A stretch of DNA of 64,000 nucleotides from Sepioteuthis lessoniana. Taxonomy: Eukaryota; Mollusca; Cephalopoda; Myopsida; Loliginidae. The translations under genes were made by a program, and so were the position numbers. The number at the start of each line of letters is the position of its first letter. Within the stretch, counting starts at the first letter, position 1. The stretch spans positions 77,485,612-77,549,611 of the forward strand of contig OY757912.1 in the NCBI GenBank assembly GCA_963585895.1. Direction: 5' to 3'. The notes beneath the pieces were generated by a model. That model worked only from the letters and a program-made list of their open reading frames with translations. It had not been told where the DNA came from and did not search any database. Shown here piece after piece: positions 20,561 through 31,059 of this stretch.

Positions 20561-20631
20561 AGTTTCATAAATGAGTCAAATAGATCTGTTTAAAATTTAT
20601 TCGTATGCGATAGGAATACTATTATTTGGTT

Positions 20632-20855
20632 TGGTTTCTTTCACATATCAATCTTCATGGGTAATTTAATGCCAGAGCCATCTTTGTCAAAAAACATTCT
20701 TGGTACTATTAAACCCATAACTGGAAGGATAAGGGGGTTCATGCCTTTCCCAAGGGTATTAATCCAAAACTGAACGTAATAGACTGACTGGAGTTCGAAC
20801 TCGCTTACTATATTGTTGCAGTTCATTGCATTAGCCAGTACGCCACAGGTCTTCC
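20632..20855 (-). mobile_element. SINE-C copy
   Basis: Tail CACATATCAATCTTCATGG, body CATAACTGGAAGGATAAGGG, head with B-box GGAGTTCGAACTCGC and A-box side TAGCCAGTACGCCACAGG. Confidence 0.75.
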
Positions 20856-20919
20856 CTTGTAAATTATTTATATTAAGTACAGTTACTTAACGCCATAATT
20901 GTTTACTAATTGATACTTA

Positions 20920-21629
20920 TGTTGTATTTTGACCTTCGACCCGGCCAAAAATGCCATTCAAAGTGATGTACCGGAAGGAACTGACACATTTCAATGGGAG
21001 TTATGAGAGTAAATCGCGTGGGCGGAAATTGGCTAACAAAATGAGACAAGCTAAAATTCCCATGGTACACTCATAGACTGATGCACCGGAAGAGAGTGAC
21101 CTGTGAACTGCATGACAGTTATTTCCGCTGACGATCAAACATGCCATTCCAAAGATCGAGGAGGCGATTGAGTTGACGTCGAACTATTATATAACTCAGT
21201 CAAAACAGAAGTCAGACAGTTGGAGTTACAGTTGGAGTTGGAGTTATAGAGACGAGATGTGGTAGGGAAAGCCACGCCAGGCTGAAGGGGCCCTCGGGGC
21301 CCCCGATTGAGTTGGGAACCAGACCAGTTGGTGATAAGATGCAGTAAAGAAAGCCATCATCCAGCAGAGAGCTGGGCCCCTGGCCCTCCGGTTGAGCAGC
21401 CCTGGAGAACGAGAAAGACACAACGCTGACAGCCATAAGAATGTGGGTCAAAATTTTGAAGTTATGTTCGGTCTCCAACTCCCTCTCACACGCAAACGTT
21501 ACAAATAAAGTGAGAGGAAAATATTTTTATAAAGAAGTCTTCGCTCATCCTTTATCATTGCGTCAATTTGCATTCCGCATATATATGTATATGTGTATAT
21601 AAGCATATTTATTATGTGAGTATATAACA
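20920..21629 (+). mobile_element. Solo LTR, family 3, with CTTA target duplication
   Basis: A 710 bp block starts TGTTGTATTTTGACC and ends TATATAACA, flanked by CTTA (20,916-20,919 and 21,630-21,633). It has a TATA box (TATATAA at about 21,187) and a polyadenylation signal (AATAAA at about 21,504), in the right order for promoter, R and U5 of a + strand LTR. Its 3' flank is a SINE-A body. The region AATATTTTTATAAAGAAG resembles the same part of family 2, so the two may be related. Confidence 0.7.
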
Positions 21630-21835
21630 CTTAGTCGAGGGTGACCCGAAGGCTCCCTTTTCAATAGCTACCACACCGAGGTGTATAGGAGGGCGCTACT
21701 CCATACACTGGATTGCTCCACTTTAAACTTGATCCTTACCTTATAATGCTAAGTGTTAAGCAAGGAGACATCTAGTACCATTTTTGAGTCTTTGGTATGA
21801 TTCCAACTTGGATTGAAACTCGGATTATTATTCGT
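21630..21835 (-). mobile_element. SINE-A copy, tail end interrupted by the LTR
   Basis: GTCGAGGGTGACCCGAAGG to AACTTGGATTGAAACTCGG. The tail normally left of GTCGAGG is replaced by the LTR end. Confidence 0.75.
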
Positions 21836-22559
21836 TATTTTAAACCGTAGAAATATGTGCAAAACAAATGACTATAATCAAATAGAAAGAATTACTCTAA
21901 ATCATATCATCATTTGTATTTGATAGGAATACTAGATATCATATTACTCAACACAAAAATCACTTAAGAAACGACAGCACAAAAAATTTAAAAATATATG
22001 TACAATGAATTTAATTCCCTAACCTCTATGCAAAAAATAACCCCTGACGAGTTGACATACCGCAAAATCAATCAATCAATCAATCAAATAACTAATACAA
22101 CTTTTGTTTTGAGTATAACCGACGTTTGTGGAAATGCTCAAACTAAAATATTGCTTTAGACAGTTTTTATACAGCCTGGATCAATATTTCTTGCGTCTGA
22201 AAAGTCAGCAGTATTATCTTAATAAAAGCTGAACACTCAAGTCCTGTCTTTCACATATGCCTCAAAGAGAGTTTTCAATCAAAATCATACTATCTATCTA
22301 TCTATCTATCGGTTGGTTTGGTGGTATGTTATGGCATATCAACCATTGTTTGTCAATGTTATGGTAATATACCCCATGATGTCACTGTATGGACCCTCCC
22401 CGACACCATAATTAGTGACTAACTCGATAAATGAGTCAACCGAGTCTAATCCATTACCGGTAACCATTACTCTCAGTATTTTCGTAAATACTCACTGCTG
22501 TAAACATTAAATCACTTTATGTTATTCATTTCTGTCCCTTCAAAACCACAATAGTTACA
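21836..22559. other. Spacer with tail fragments
   Basis: 22,010-22,085 ends in CAATCAATCAATCAATCAA after an AATAACC..GTTGACAT motif, a decayed shared tail. 22,310-22,440 is a decayed SINE-C (ATGGCATATCAACCATTG). A CTAT microsatellite lies near 22,290-22,310. Confidence 0.4.
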
Positions 22560-22599
22560 TAGTGACAAATCATATATATATATAATAGAGGAATTGATA

Positions 22600-22800
22600 T
22601 TATATTAATTACATTACCATGACCAGAAAACCCAGCAAACACTCACATGCGACATACGGAACACTGAACAGCTGTTTCGACTTTAATGGGTCTCATCAGC
22701 AGTGCATACCATAATCTCCACCACTAGAGATCGAACCAGCAACTCCAGAATGTAGAAACCGAACTTCTACCAATGGGCCACCAATTCATGCCACACATAA
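22600..22800 (-). mobile_element. tRNA-headed short element with hammerhead ribozyme (family H2)
   Basis: On the minus strand a tRNA-like head at about 22,728-22,795 (A box TGGCCCATTGGTAGAAG, B box GGTTCGATCTC) is followed by about 20 bp and then a complete hammerhead at 22,662-22,704. The head and the ribozyme both differ from family H1, so this is a second element with the same architecture. A long hairpin lies just beyond the head at 22,824-22,953. Confidence 0.7.
22662..22704 (-). ncRNA. Type I hammerhead ribozyme with palindromic stem III
   Basis: Minus strand: stem I CACUG pairs with CAGUG; core CUGAUGA; stem II GAC/GUC with loop CCAUUAAA; GAAA; stem III from ACAGCUGU, a palindrome with no loop; cleavage triplet GUU, an allowed NUH. 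All conserved core bases are present. A stem III with no loop cannot close within one molecule, so cleavage would need two copies pairing, as reported for short-stem-III hammerheads in Penelope elements and retrozymes. Confidence 0.75.
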
Positions 22801-22823
22801 ACGATGCCAAATCAACTTGTCAT

Positions 22824-22953
22824 GGTAAGAATGCGCCACCGCATGATCATATGTATCTTGAAAGTACGTTTTTACCTTAGGGGTGGTCGTGTCCTCTGTA
22901 AGGTAAAAATGTACTTTCAAGATACATATAATCATACGGTTGCACATTCTTAC
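22824..22953. repeat. Long hairpin, 56 bp arms, 18 bp loop
   Basis: Arms 22,824-22,879 and 22,898-22,953 are inverted copies differing at a handful of sites, mostly C/T transitions (several at CpG). The arms contain CATATGTATCTTGAAAGTAC. It would give a near-continuous double-stranded RNA if transcribed. Confidence 0.8.
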
Positions 22954-23003
22954 CAATAGGCCGATAGTATGTAGTAGTATTTTTTTCTGTGTTAGTATAT
23001 ATG

Positions 23004-23261
23004 TATTTACCAACCCACCGCACAGGTCGGATGCGATACAAGGTCAATTTTTAAGCGGTGTTTAGCAGGTTTGTAATCAGAGTTTGCCTTCTCCTAGACC
23101 GGTTGCTATACCAAGCTTGAAGAACCCAATCTTCCCTAATATTCACCCATAACTGGAAACAGAATAATTGGATTCATACCTTTCCCAAGCGTATTAGTGC
23201 TATGTGAAATTCAATCTGTCTCAACCAGGATTTGAACTTGTGTCACCGTATTCAATTCCTT
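23004..23261 (-). mobile_element. SINE-B copy, head partly lost
   Basis: ATTTACCAACCCACCGCAC to AGGATTTGAACTTGTGTCACC; the A-box end is replaced by a SINE-D head. Confidence 0.75.
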
Positions 23262-23388
23262 AGGCGCCTCTGGTGGTGTAAGGGTGAGCAAGCTCGACTA
23301 GCAAACCTACACGAGTGAGTTCGAGTCTCATTGGGTGCCCCTTTCATATGGCCTTGTGCCACATCTAAGTAAAAAGCTTAGTAAATTT
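23262..23388 (+). mobile_element. SINE-D copy
   Basis: tRNA-like head with A box TGGTGGTGTAAGGGTGAG and B box GAGTTCGAGTCTCATTGG, then GCCTTGTGCCACATC and AAGCTTAGTAAATTTC. Relatives at 28,545 (+) and 62,028 (-). Confidence 0.65.
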
Positions 23389-23821
23389 CCACCGTATTCA
23401 CTTCTTACGACGATAAACATTTCACCGCATGTTGCTCCATTCTTGTGTGTCTGTATATTACGGATACACTAATTGTAATATTAATCTGGGAGATTGAGGA
23501 CTCGACAAAATATCTTCCCTACTATCAAATGCACCAATATATGCTTTCAAAAAGCCAAATAAATTACCACTTGTTCTATTACATGTTGCATATTGGAGTC
23601 TACGCGAGAATTTTTATAGTTGTTCAGATAAAAGACAATTTGATACAAATACAAGGCGCATCGTTGAATAAAACGAACCTTTAAAACAACATATCATTAG
23701 ACGTTTTATGTTCCTTGAAAGTCTAGGTTTGGGTACTGGACTGGGACATCAGTGTAAGCGAGTTTTAACCTTAATTTTGTGATTACATTCACTTTCAGAT
23801 TAATATGCTTAGGATAGGTAT
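23389..23821. other. Spacer, nothing recognised
   Basis: A 79-codon frame has no recognisable domain. Confidence 0.3.
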
Positions 23822-24075
23822 AAGTAAAGTTGGAGACCATTGTTGAGAATGACCCGAAGGCTCCCTTTACGATAGCTACTACTCCAAAGTGTAGGGGAGG
23901 GCGCTACTCCTTTCCCTGGATTTCACTTTACCCTTGATCCGTACCTTATAATGCTGAGTGTAAAGCAAAGAGGCATCAAGTACCAGTGTCTGAGTCTTTG
24001 GTATGACTCGACCTGGAGATTGAACCCAGGTTTCCTGGGCCATTGGCGAACACTCTAACCATTATGCCAATGACC
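23822..24075 (-). mobile_element. SINE-A copy, full length
   Basis: AAGTAAAGTTGGAGACC at the tail; head GATTGAACCCAGGTTTCC, TTGGCGAACACTCTAACC. Confidence 0.85.
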
Positions 24076-24307
24076 GGATAGGTATAAACCCCCTTATCCC
24101 CAAGGCTATGTGTTGAATACTACTTCTAGAGTACAAGTTTGGATTTTGCATTAAATAGCACAGAAAGGTTGATATTGTATTAAACAAAGGACGCAACCAA
24201 TACTCGTTGTTTAAGTAGAATCATAGTTTTAATAAAAGCCTAAATGTTGTATAATCAAGTGAACTAATTCAGGAAAATCGAAAACAGGCAATGACTTTCT
24301 GCTCACC

Positions 24308-24347
<40 letters not shown>

Positions 24348-24420
24348 CATGAACTCTCCAGTCGATCCAGACATTTAAGGAACTTTGTACCTGGGTTCGA
24401 ATAACAACTAATGATTGTAA
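24076..24420. other. Spacer with tail fragment and (TG)n
   Basis: 24,145-24,195 resembles a decayed shared tail (TTGCATTAAATAGC..GGTTGATATTG). (TG)n at about 24,319-24,345. Confidence 0.35.
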
Positions 24421-24678
24421 GTAAAGTAAAGTTAGCGACCTTAGTCGGGGATGACCTGAAGGCTCCCTTTTCGATAGCTACTACACCAAGGTGTAGGGGA
24501 GGTCGCTACTACTTTCCCTGGATTGCTCCACTTTACTCTTGATCCCTACCTTATAATGCTGAGTGTTAAGCAAGGAGGCATCAAATACCAGTGTTTGAGT
24601 CTTTGGTATGACACGACTTGGAATTGAACCCAGCTCTCCTGGGGCCATTGGCGAACACTCTTACCATCATTCCAATGA
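24421..24678 (-). mobile_element. SINE-A copy, full length
   Basis: GTAAAGTAAAGTTAGCGACC at the tail through GATTGCTCCACTTTAC to head AATTGAACCCAGCTCTCC. It lies about 350 bp from the previous copy in the same direction. Confidence 0.85.
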
Positions 24679-24711
24679 TAACAATAGTAAATATCTTAGC
24701 AATATAGACAT

Positions 24712-24978
24712 CATTGTGTAATGGTAATACAAGCAGACTCGCCGACCAGTGTCAGTGATTAAATTCACACTAAGAAATTGACACGGTGACCCTAATTCAA
24801 ATCCTGGAGGAGGCTTTTTACATTTCACACAACGCTAATACCATAGGGAAAGGTAATCCAGCTATTCTTCCTCAAGATAGTAGGGTAGACTAGCCTTTAA
24901 ATTTTCTCGGTCTTGAAGGAAAACCCTGATTTTAAACCGGTTAAACTCCACTTAAAAACTGAATTTGTGTCTCATCCA
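24712..24978 (+). mobile_element. SINE-B copy, diverged
   Basis: Head GTGTAATGGTAATACAAG and ATTCAAATCCTGGAGGAGGC, body ATACCATAGGGAAAGG, end CTCCACTTAAAAACTGAATT. About 40 extra bases separate the A and B boxes. Confidence 0.6.
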
Positions 24979-25024
24979 GCTTGAGCAGACTTGGGAAATA
25001 AATAAATTTCCATTCAGGGTCACA

Positions 25025-25294
25025 TACATCTGTTTTGGTTTGGTTTGGTTTTATAGCATATCAACCGTTGCAGTTTATTTAGTGCCATATCTTGTTTATA
25101 CATATATATTAAATATATATGATTTGGTTGTGTTTGGTTTTGTTTGGTTTTATGGCATATCAATCATTGTAGTTTATTTAGTGACATATCCTGTTTATAC
25201 ATATATGTTAAATATATATGATTTGTTCACATTTTAAACGAACATATATGTTAAATATATATGATTTGATAACATTTTAAACGAACATGTGCTC
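25025..25294 (-). mobile_element. VCR tail, duplicated
   Basis: The reverse hairpin tail occurs twice about 105 bp apart (TTATAGCATATCAACCGTTG and TTATGGCATATCAATCATTG), each followed by CATATATRTTAAATATATATG; a shorter third repeat follows. The VCR continues at 25,833 after the LTR. Confidence 0.65.
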
Positions 25295-25298
25295 ATAT

Positions 25299-25828
25299 TG
25301 TTATAAAATAGCGGAGGGATTTAGCTAGGCTGAGAACCTTTCGGCTCAGCACATGGGTTAGTTAGGTGCAACATTGAAGCAGGTGTTAACGCGGGTGCGC
25401 GCGGGCGGATGGAGGTGTCACTCAGATGTCATCATAGTCCGAAACGAACCGAGGTGACAGGGTGCGGGTGACAACACGCACCGGAAGCACGCGGAGGTTT
25501 GTGTGAGAATTTGAAGAGAGAAAGAGTCGGGTACTAGACGCCAAACGAGAAGGATCGACTTTTGGACCACGCGGGCGCGAGGCGAACGTGCGTCCTATGG
25601 AGGCCGCTCGAGTTTGGGGCCAAATAAATAAGACAGCATAGAAGATTGTGTCTCTCCTCCTTACGTCGAAACCTTTAACTAAAAGTTAATAAAAAAGTTT
25701 CGTACCTGAACAAGAAGTCGTTACGTGTTTTCGAATTCCGAGATTCCTATGTTCTATCATAATCAACATTCGATGTCCATTTCACCCATTTTGCACATGG
25801 CCATATTCGTGTATCTGACTACGCAACA
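25299..25828 (+). mobile_element. Solo LTR, family 1 (copy 2), with ATAT target duplication
   Basis: A 530 bp block starts TGTTATAAAATAGCGG and ends ACTACGCAACA, flanked by ATAT (25,295-25,298 and 25,829-25,832). It aligns along its length with 1,107-1,648, including CGGCTCAGCACATGGGTTAG and GCGGGTGCGCGCGGGC. The polyadenylation signal (AATAAA) is near 25,689. It is inserted into a VCR. No internal region. Confidence 0.8.
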
Positions 25829-25832
25829 ATAT

Positions 25833-26325
25833 GTTTGCGTACAGTTTAATGGTTTTTCGTATTGCTATCTATTAAGAGTAATCCTTTTGACTATCAATCA
25901 TTTGTTTGCTAACAGTTTAATGGTTTCAAGTATCGCTATCTAACACTAATCATTCTATTCAATGCAATTCATTTTTTTTCAGACAGTCAAATTGTTCCAA
26001 GTATTGGTATATAATATCAATAATTCAATTTAAGCACACATTTTAAGTATTACGTTTCAAGTATTGCTATGAATTACTAATAATTCAATTAAACAGTCAT
26101 TTATTTGCACAGAATGCCATGTCAAACAGTTTTATTTGCCCCATAGATAGGACCCTATTAGGAGCTACCACTCCGAATCAAAGTTGACCTGGGATCAGTG
26201 GCAATGAATGGGTACTCCATATTCCCCAGAGCCTCGCTATCGGTTAATGTCATACCGGGACACTCCTTTTGATAATCTTACAGAGATACAGTCGGTATAT
26301 TCTACAACTCCGGCCGACTGGGCTA
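25833..26325 (-). mobile_element. VCR repeat, core and 5' end
   Basis: Core units (CATTTGTTTGCTAACAG, CAAGTATTGCTAT), 5' block CCCATAGATAGGACCC at about 26,139 and outer end CCGGCCGACTGGGC at about 26,310. Confidence 0.75.
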
Positions 26326-26874
26326 GTAAATCTGTTTAATTGGCAAAAAAATTAAACTCAATAAATAACTTTACTATAATTATATTCATATTCATATCCG
26401 TGAATTAAATAAACAGTGAAAGTTGATATGCCATAAAAAAAAGAAACCAAGACTTTGTTCGAGATTGAAATTTTTCTTGACAATAATCTTGGTATTTTGC
26501 GTAAGATATGCATCATACAAGTTGGTTTGTGTATGTCTATTAGTGATATACTTAATGTGTCAGTCGCGAACTTGTTTGATGAGTAAGACGCTGAATTTGG
26601 TTTGAACAATGAAGTATACTGGACTTAATGTGTTAGTGTGAAAATATGCTAGAAATTCGGGAGACCTTTTACGGAGAAGTGCCTAATGCTGAAACAGATT
26701 AATAATGGAGGTGAGTTTAAATCGTATGCAATATTACTTGTTGGAATAGAGTTTAAAATCGGAAAGAACATCTATCGAAGACGATCCTCAATCTAGACGT
26801 TGTTTTAATAACCAAGACCAAGAAACGAGGGCTCTAAGCAAAGGTTATGTTAGTTTGTTCCATATTTGAATATC
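26326..26874. other. Spacer, nothing recognised
   Basis: AT-rich; overlapping short frames on both strands near 26,360-26,610 show no domain. Confidence 0.3.
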
Positions 26875-27690
26875 GTACGTATATGGGTATAATCTTATCC
26901 GGTGTATAGGTCGACGTTAGAATTTTGATCAGGAATATCACGTATACACAGGTATAATTTGATCCCAAGTAATGGTCGACTTTTGAAATTCTGATCAAAA
27001 ATATCACATATACTCAGGTATAATTTGATGCCGTGTAGTGGTCGATACTTGTCTTGTGGTCAAGAATATCACATATACGCAGGTATAATTTGATCACGTG
27101 TATAGGTCGACACTTGATTTATGGTTACGGATACCACACATACACTGGTATATGTTGATCCTGTATAAAAATTGACCCTTGACTTTCTAATACATAAAAG
27201 TTCTCAATACTTTAAGTAGACCAAAACTAGAATATATAAAGGAGCCAGGTTTCACCTCACGGATTTTTAGGATAATTCTGGCTAAAAAGGGTTGGCCTAA
27301 ACGACATTTTATCATTACTTTAAATTTAAAAAAAATTTTAAAACATTGAATAAAAAAGCAAAACAAAACAAATATTACATACACACGGGTGTATTTTTAT
27401 CCTGTTAATAGTTCGACCCTTGACTTGAGGTCAGAAATGTAACACACTGACGAGTGTATTTTGATCCTGTCAATAGTTAGACCCTTGATTTGTAGTCAGA
27501 AATATCACATACAGACGGTTGTATTTTGATGTTGTGTATAGATCGTATGGTTATGAATACTGCATATATTCGGGTATTATTTGATCCTGTGTATTGGTCG
27601 ACCCTTGACCTAAGGTCAGGAATATCTCATATATACAGACATACCATTTTCCCTTGTATAGGTCGGCCTTTGACAAATGGTCATGAAATC
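26875..27690. repeat. 65 bp minisatellite, about ten units, with one interruption
   Basis: The motif GGTATAATTTGATCC..GTGTATAGGTCGAC..CTTGA..TGGTCA..AATATCACATATAC recurs with starts near 26,886, 26,951, 27,017, 27,082 and 27,147 (period 65-66). After about 185 bp of unrelated AT-rich sequence (27,188-27,372) it resumes near 27,387, 27,451, 27,517, 27,572 and 27,638. Units in the second block share GTGTATTTTGATCCTG and differ from the first. Confidence 0.85.
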
Positions 27691-28544
27691 ATTCATTCAT
27701 TGAATAGATTTTTGAAGAAAAAATGTCCTCCGAGAATTTTAATTTTTGAATTTCTTGACTTTAAAAATAATTACTGGTGTATAAGTCAACCTTCAATTCA
27801 TGGTAATGAAATCATTAATTTATGAACCTGAAATTTGAAACAAAGTATTGTTCTTTAAACCGTTTTATATTTAAATTTCAAATCATGTGTGGGTTGACGG
27901 TAATATTTTACCAAGAATTAGGTTTTCAAAATTTGTCTCATACTTGAATATTTACCTTATATTAGAATTATTATGACAATTCAAACTTAGTTAATGGCCG
28001 CTCTGTATCTACCTTAGGGACATTTTGGCTTTGTACACAGTATTTGTTCGGATAGTACATTCATCTACATGTAAATTCAAATTGTCTGTAGAAACACGGC
28101 TCTTGATTAATTTTTGGAATTTAGGAACTCTTCCAAAATCCTCGGAATCATTGAGATAGAGATTAGTATTGGCTTGAAAACATGGACGAGGAAATAGAAT
28201 CCGATCTCCGTAAAGATTTCCCAAATGAATTCCTTGCCATTTTGCCTTATTCCTTTTCTTTCTCTAAAGCCGTATCATGCCGGCTATAAACGAGAGGAGT
28301 GTATTGAATCAGCTTGCTTTGGCTAGCAAAAAGGAAACACAGAGAATCACCAATCTATATAACACACAAGAAGTGAAATATCCCTAAGGTATAGATGAAC
28401 TTTGTATCTCCTGCTTAAGATGTAAGCTCTCGTGACCCTTATTCCCAATCTCTCCAAATGGTTTACCCAGGGATCCTTAAGAGATACAGATGATTGATGA
28501 ATGTAGATAAACGTCGTCTCTAGGGGTAAAAAAATCGGGCGCAT
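27691..28544. other. Spacer with a decayed minisatellite unit
   Basis: 27,777-27,815 (GGTGTATAAGTCAACC..CATGGTAATGAAATC) looks like one more decayed 65 bp unit. Nothing else recognised to 28,544. Confidence 0.35.
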
Positions 28545-28668
28545 CGTTTTGTGCAATTGTTAACGAGCAGGGCTTGCAGATCATTGTGTGTGAGTTCGAT
28601 TCCCACCTCATTATCCTACACTTCTGGCTTTCTATTAAGCTAACTAAATTTCAGTAAATGACTGAAAG
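28545..28668 (+). mobile_element. SINE-D copy
   Basis: B box GTGAGTTCGATTCCCACC and AAGCTAACTAAATTTCAG; the A-box side (GTTAACGAGCAGGGC) is weak. Confidence 0.5.
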
Positions 28669-28734
28669 AATAAATATCGTAATTAAATTTGGGAAAATAT
28701 TTCTTTCCCTTCCACTCAGCCTCTAATCCAGTTT

Positions 28735-29877
28735 GCTAGGGCAGAAGAATACACCGACTGAATTTCTGCAGAGGGGAAAGACACCCCTAATGAATATTCT
28801 ATTAAACTCTGTAATGCTGAGGCTGTGCCCTGGAGCTTTGGAATGTAGAGTACCCCTTCATTGCCATTACTTCAAGGTCCACTCTGGCCCAGAGTGGTAA
28901 GACCAGATAGGGTCTTATCTATGAGTCAAATAGAGGTGTTTGCCATTTAAACTGTGTGCAAACAAATGATTTATGTTAAATCGATTTGTTAGAAATATAA
29001 TTGTTTGACCATTTGACTGTATGTAAACAAATGAATGATGTTTATTTGAAATGTTAGTCATACATAGCAATACTTGAAACTATTCAACTGTGTACAAATA
29101 AAACTTTTAATGTCAGATATCAATTTTTTTAACTATTTGAATACATCATCATCATCATCATGTCGTGCCGCTAGCATGGATGTCCCTGACCCTCTCTCGC
29201 CACTTCTCCCTATCGTTCATCGCCTCCTGCAGGTCTTCAGGGTTACATCCCGTATCCTCACATAGCTGTTGTATGTATGTTCGAGCTGGTCGTCCTGCTT
29301 TTGCTCTGCCATATGTGGGGGTTCATAGAAGTACATCACTTATGAGCTCGTCCCTGCTTCTCCAGCAGTGTCCTGCATGTCTGGTTCGTCTAACTTGGAT
29401 AGTTTTTGTGATGGGAGGCAGGTGGCCGTATAGTTGGTACCTTGTGGGGTGTTGCCGTTAGAACCTATTCAATATTGCTCGCAGCATTCTTGTGTAATTG
29501 CCGTCTAGCTTCTTCTCCAGCCGTTTTGTTAACGTCCAAGTAGTGCATCCATACAGCAGTATCAACACGACCGCTGCCTGGAAGAAACTGCGTTTCATTT
29601 TATCGGTCAGGTCTGTTCGTGTTAGAATACTTAGAGCCATTTAACTGTGGGCAAAAAAATTAACTCTGGCTCATTTAATAAGTTTACCTACAAATACTTT
29701 ACAAATCGTATGTATAACCATTTAACTGTGTGCAAACAAATGAGCTCTGGTCCGTGTAAAAGTTGTTATCCACAAACAATGCATTTACATATCAGGTATA
29801 TCTATAGAGAGGATTTGGCATTAAGTAACCGACAAGAGTTGATTTGCCTCAAAACCCAACCAAGTCAAACCAAACTC
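28735..29877 (+). mobile_element. VCR repeat split by an RTE LINE
   Basis: Starts near GCTAGGGCAGAAGAATACACC, has the 5' block GGTCCACTCTGGCCCAGAG at about 28,878, core units with CTGTGTGCAAACAAATGA, is interrupted at 29,145-29,624, and ends in the hairpin tail and CAAACCAAAC at about 29,877. Confidence 0.8.
29145..29624 (-). mobile_element. RTE LINE 3' fragment with short target duplication
   Basis: GAATAC flanks both sides (29,139-29,144 and 29,625-29,630). On the minus strand it reads DLTDKMKRSFFQAA, LYGCTTWTLTKRLEKKLDG, RRTRHAGHCWRSRDEL, RPARTYIQQLCEDTG and MNDREKWRERVRDI, then an (ATG)n tail. One TAA stop interrupts it near 29,458 (NRF*RQHPTR). It is close in sequence to the intact copy at 16 kb. 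Confidence 0.85.
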
Positions 29878-30299
29878 AGTCTCTAACTCAATAATTATAA
29901 TTTAAGGTGTTATAATTCTAGTTGGTATTTTGATATTTTCTTCACTGAAGTCAGTGTTGGTAATCCACAAGATACGTCTTCCTGTCAGAAACTTCGACTA
30001 GCAATTGAATATCTGAGTATTTGAGGATAGTTGGAAATTATTTTAATTGCTTTCCGTCCTCATCTCTGATTGGCTAATTTTTACCGAAAATATTTGGTGC
30101 AGTCGGGAAAGTTCATAAATATAAATGACGATCCTTTGTACCTTTTAGATACAAAATAGTCCCCCAAAAAAAGTAATTAAAATTATAATCAAACATGAAA
30201 ATTAGATGATTCATAAAGTTCTAACCATAAATCTAAAAGAGACAAAGGATTATATATATATATATATACATATATATATTGAGAGAGATATGAGAAAGT
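29878..30299. other. Spacer, nothing recognised
   Basis: AT-rich; a (TA)n stretch lies at 30,250-30,278. Confidence 0.3.
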
Positions 30300-30680
30300 T
30301 GGTGTTAAATTTTGACGGTATGTCAACCCATCAAGGGTTATTTTAAGCCCAGAGGTACGTTGTACGTCTATATTCAGACTTTTGTTGTAAAAAACGGTTT
30401 TCACGATATGTTAACATTGTCGTAGTTCGTGTTTTGGAGTTATTTTGTGTCGAATTGATCAGATTGATATTTGACCTATTAATGGCAACAGAAACAACCT
30501 CTCAGGGTCATAGTGGACTAATTGCAATGAAGGTGTACCACACATTGCCCAGTAATTCAATACTGGAGCCTCACCATCTGATGATTTATTGTCATATACC
30601 AGGACACTCGTTGAAAGGGTCTGACCCCTCTGTAAAGATGCAGTCAGCGTATTCTTCAACCCCAGCCAACTTGCCAATGT
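30300..30680 (-). mobile_element. VCR repeat with short core
   Basis: Decayed tail (GGTATGTCAACCCATCAAGG), almost no core units, 5' block (CTCAGGGTCATAGTGGAC), and outer end CCCAGCCAACTTGCC. It shows that the core can be nearly absent. Confidence 0.6.
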
Positions 30681-30849
30681 ATATATATATATATATATAT
30701 ATATAATCCGAGGAAGAAATCCAAGTGGGTAGGAACTGGACAATGTCAACAGCTATCGGCTGTATAATTAATTTCGGATTAAAAATACATCAAAACTTAC
30801 GTGCAGAGCAAAAATACTTTTATATAAAAATAAAAAGAAGAATTTAATT

Positions 30850-31015
30850 CGTTGGTATCTTCATAAATCTATTTCAGATCAATGATCACCCTCTTCAGAT
30901 TGTGAAGGAAATATACCAAAATGATATTTACATACAAAACTGTATATTTCTTTTGGCATCTGAATAGGGTAGGGTCATCATTGACCTGAAATAAATTCAT
31001 AATGATGCTAAAGAA
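30850..31015. repeat. Inverted repeat of a Penelope-like terminal sequence
   Basis: Left arm 30,850-30,900 (GATCACCCTCTTCAG) and right arm about 30,958-31,015 (CTGAATAGGGTAGGGTCATC) are imperfect inverted copies around a palindromic centre. The unit has the CTGAAGA..TGAAATA layout of other Penelope terminal repeats, but no ribozyme fold is complete. Confidence 0.5.
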
Positions 31016-31059
31016 TTGAATTTTTTCTTTATATATATATATATATAGTGGGAAAAGTT

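Noticed and set aside
26875-27690. CRISPR-like array
   Set aside because: Units are contiguous and diverged with no constant repeat and unique spacers; it is a eukaryotic minisatellite.
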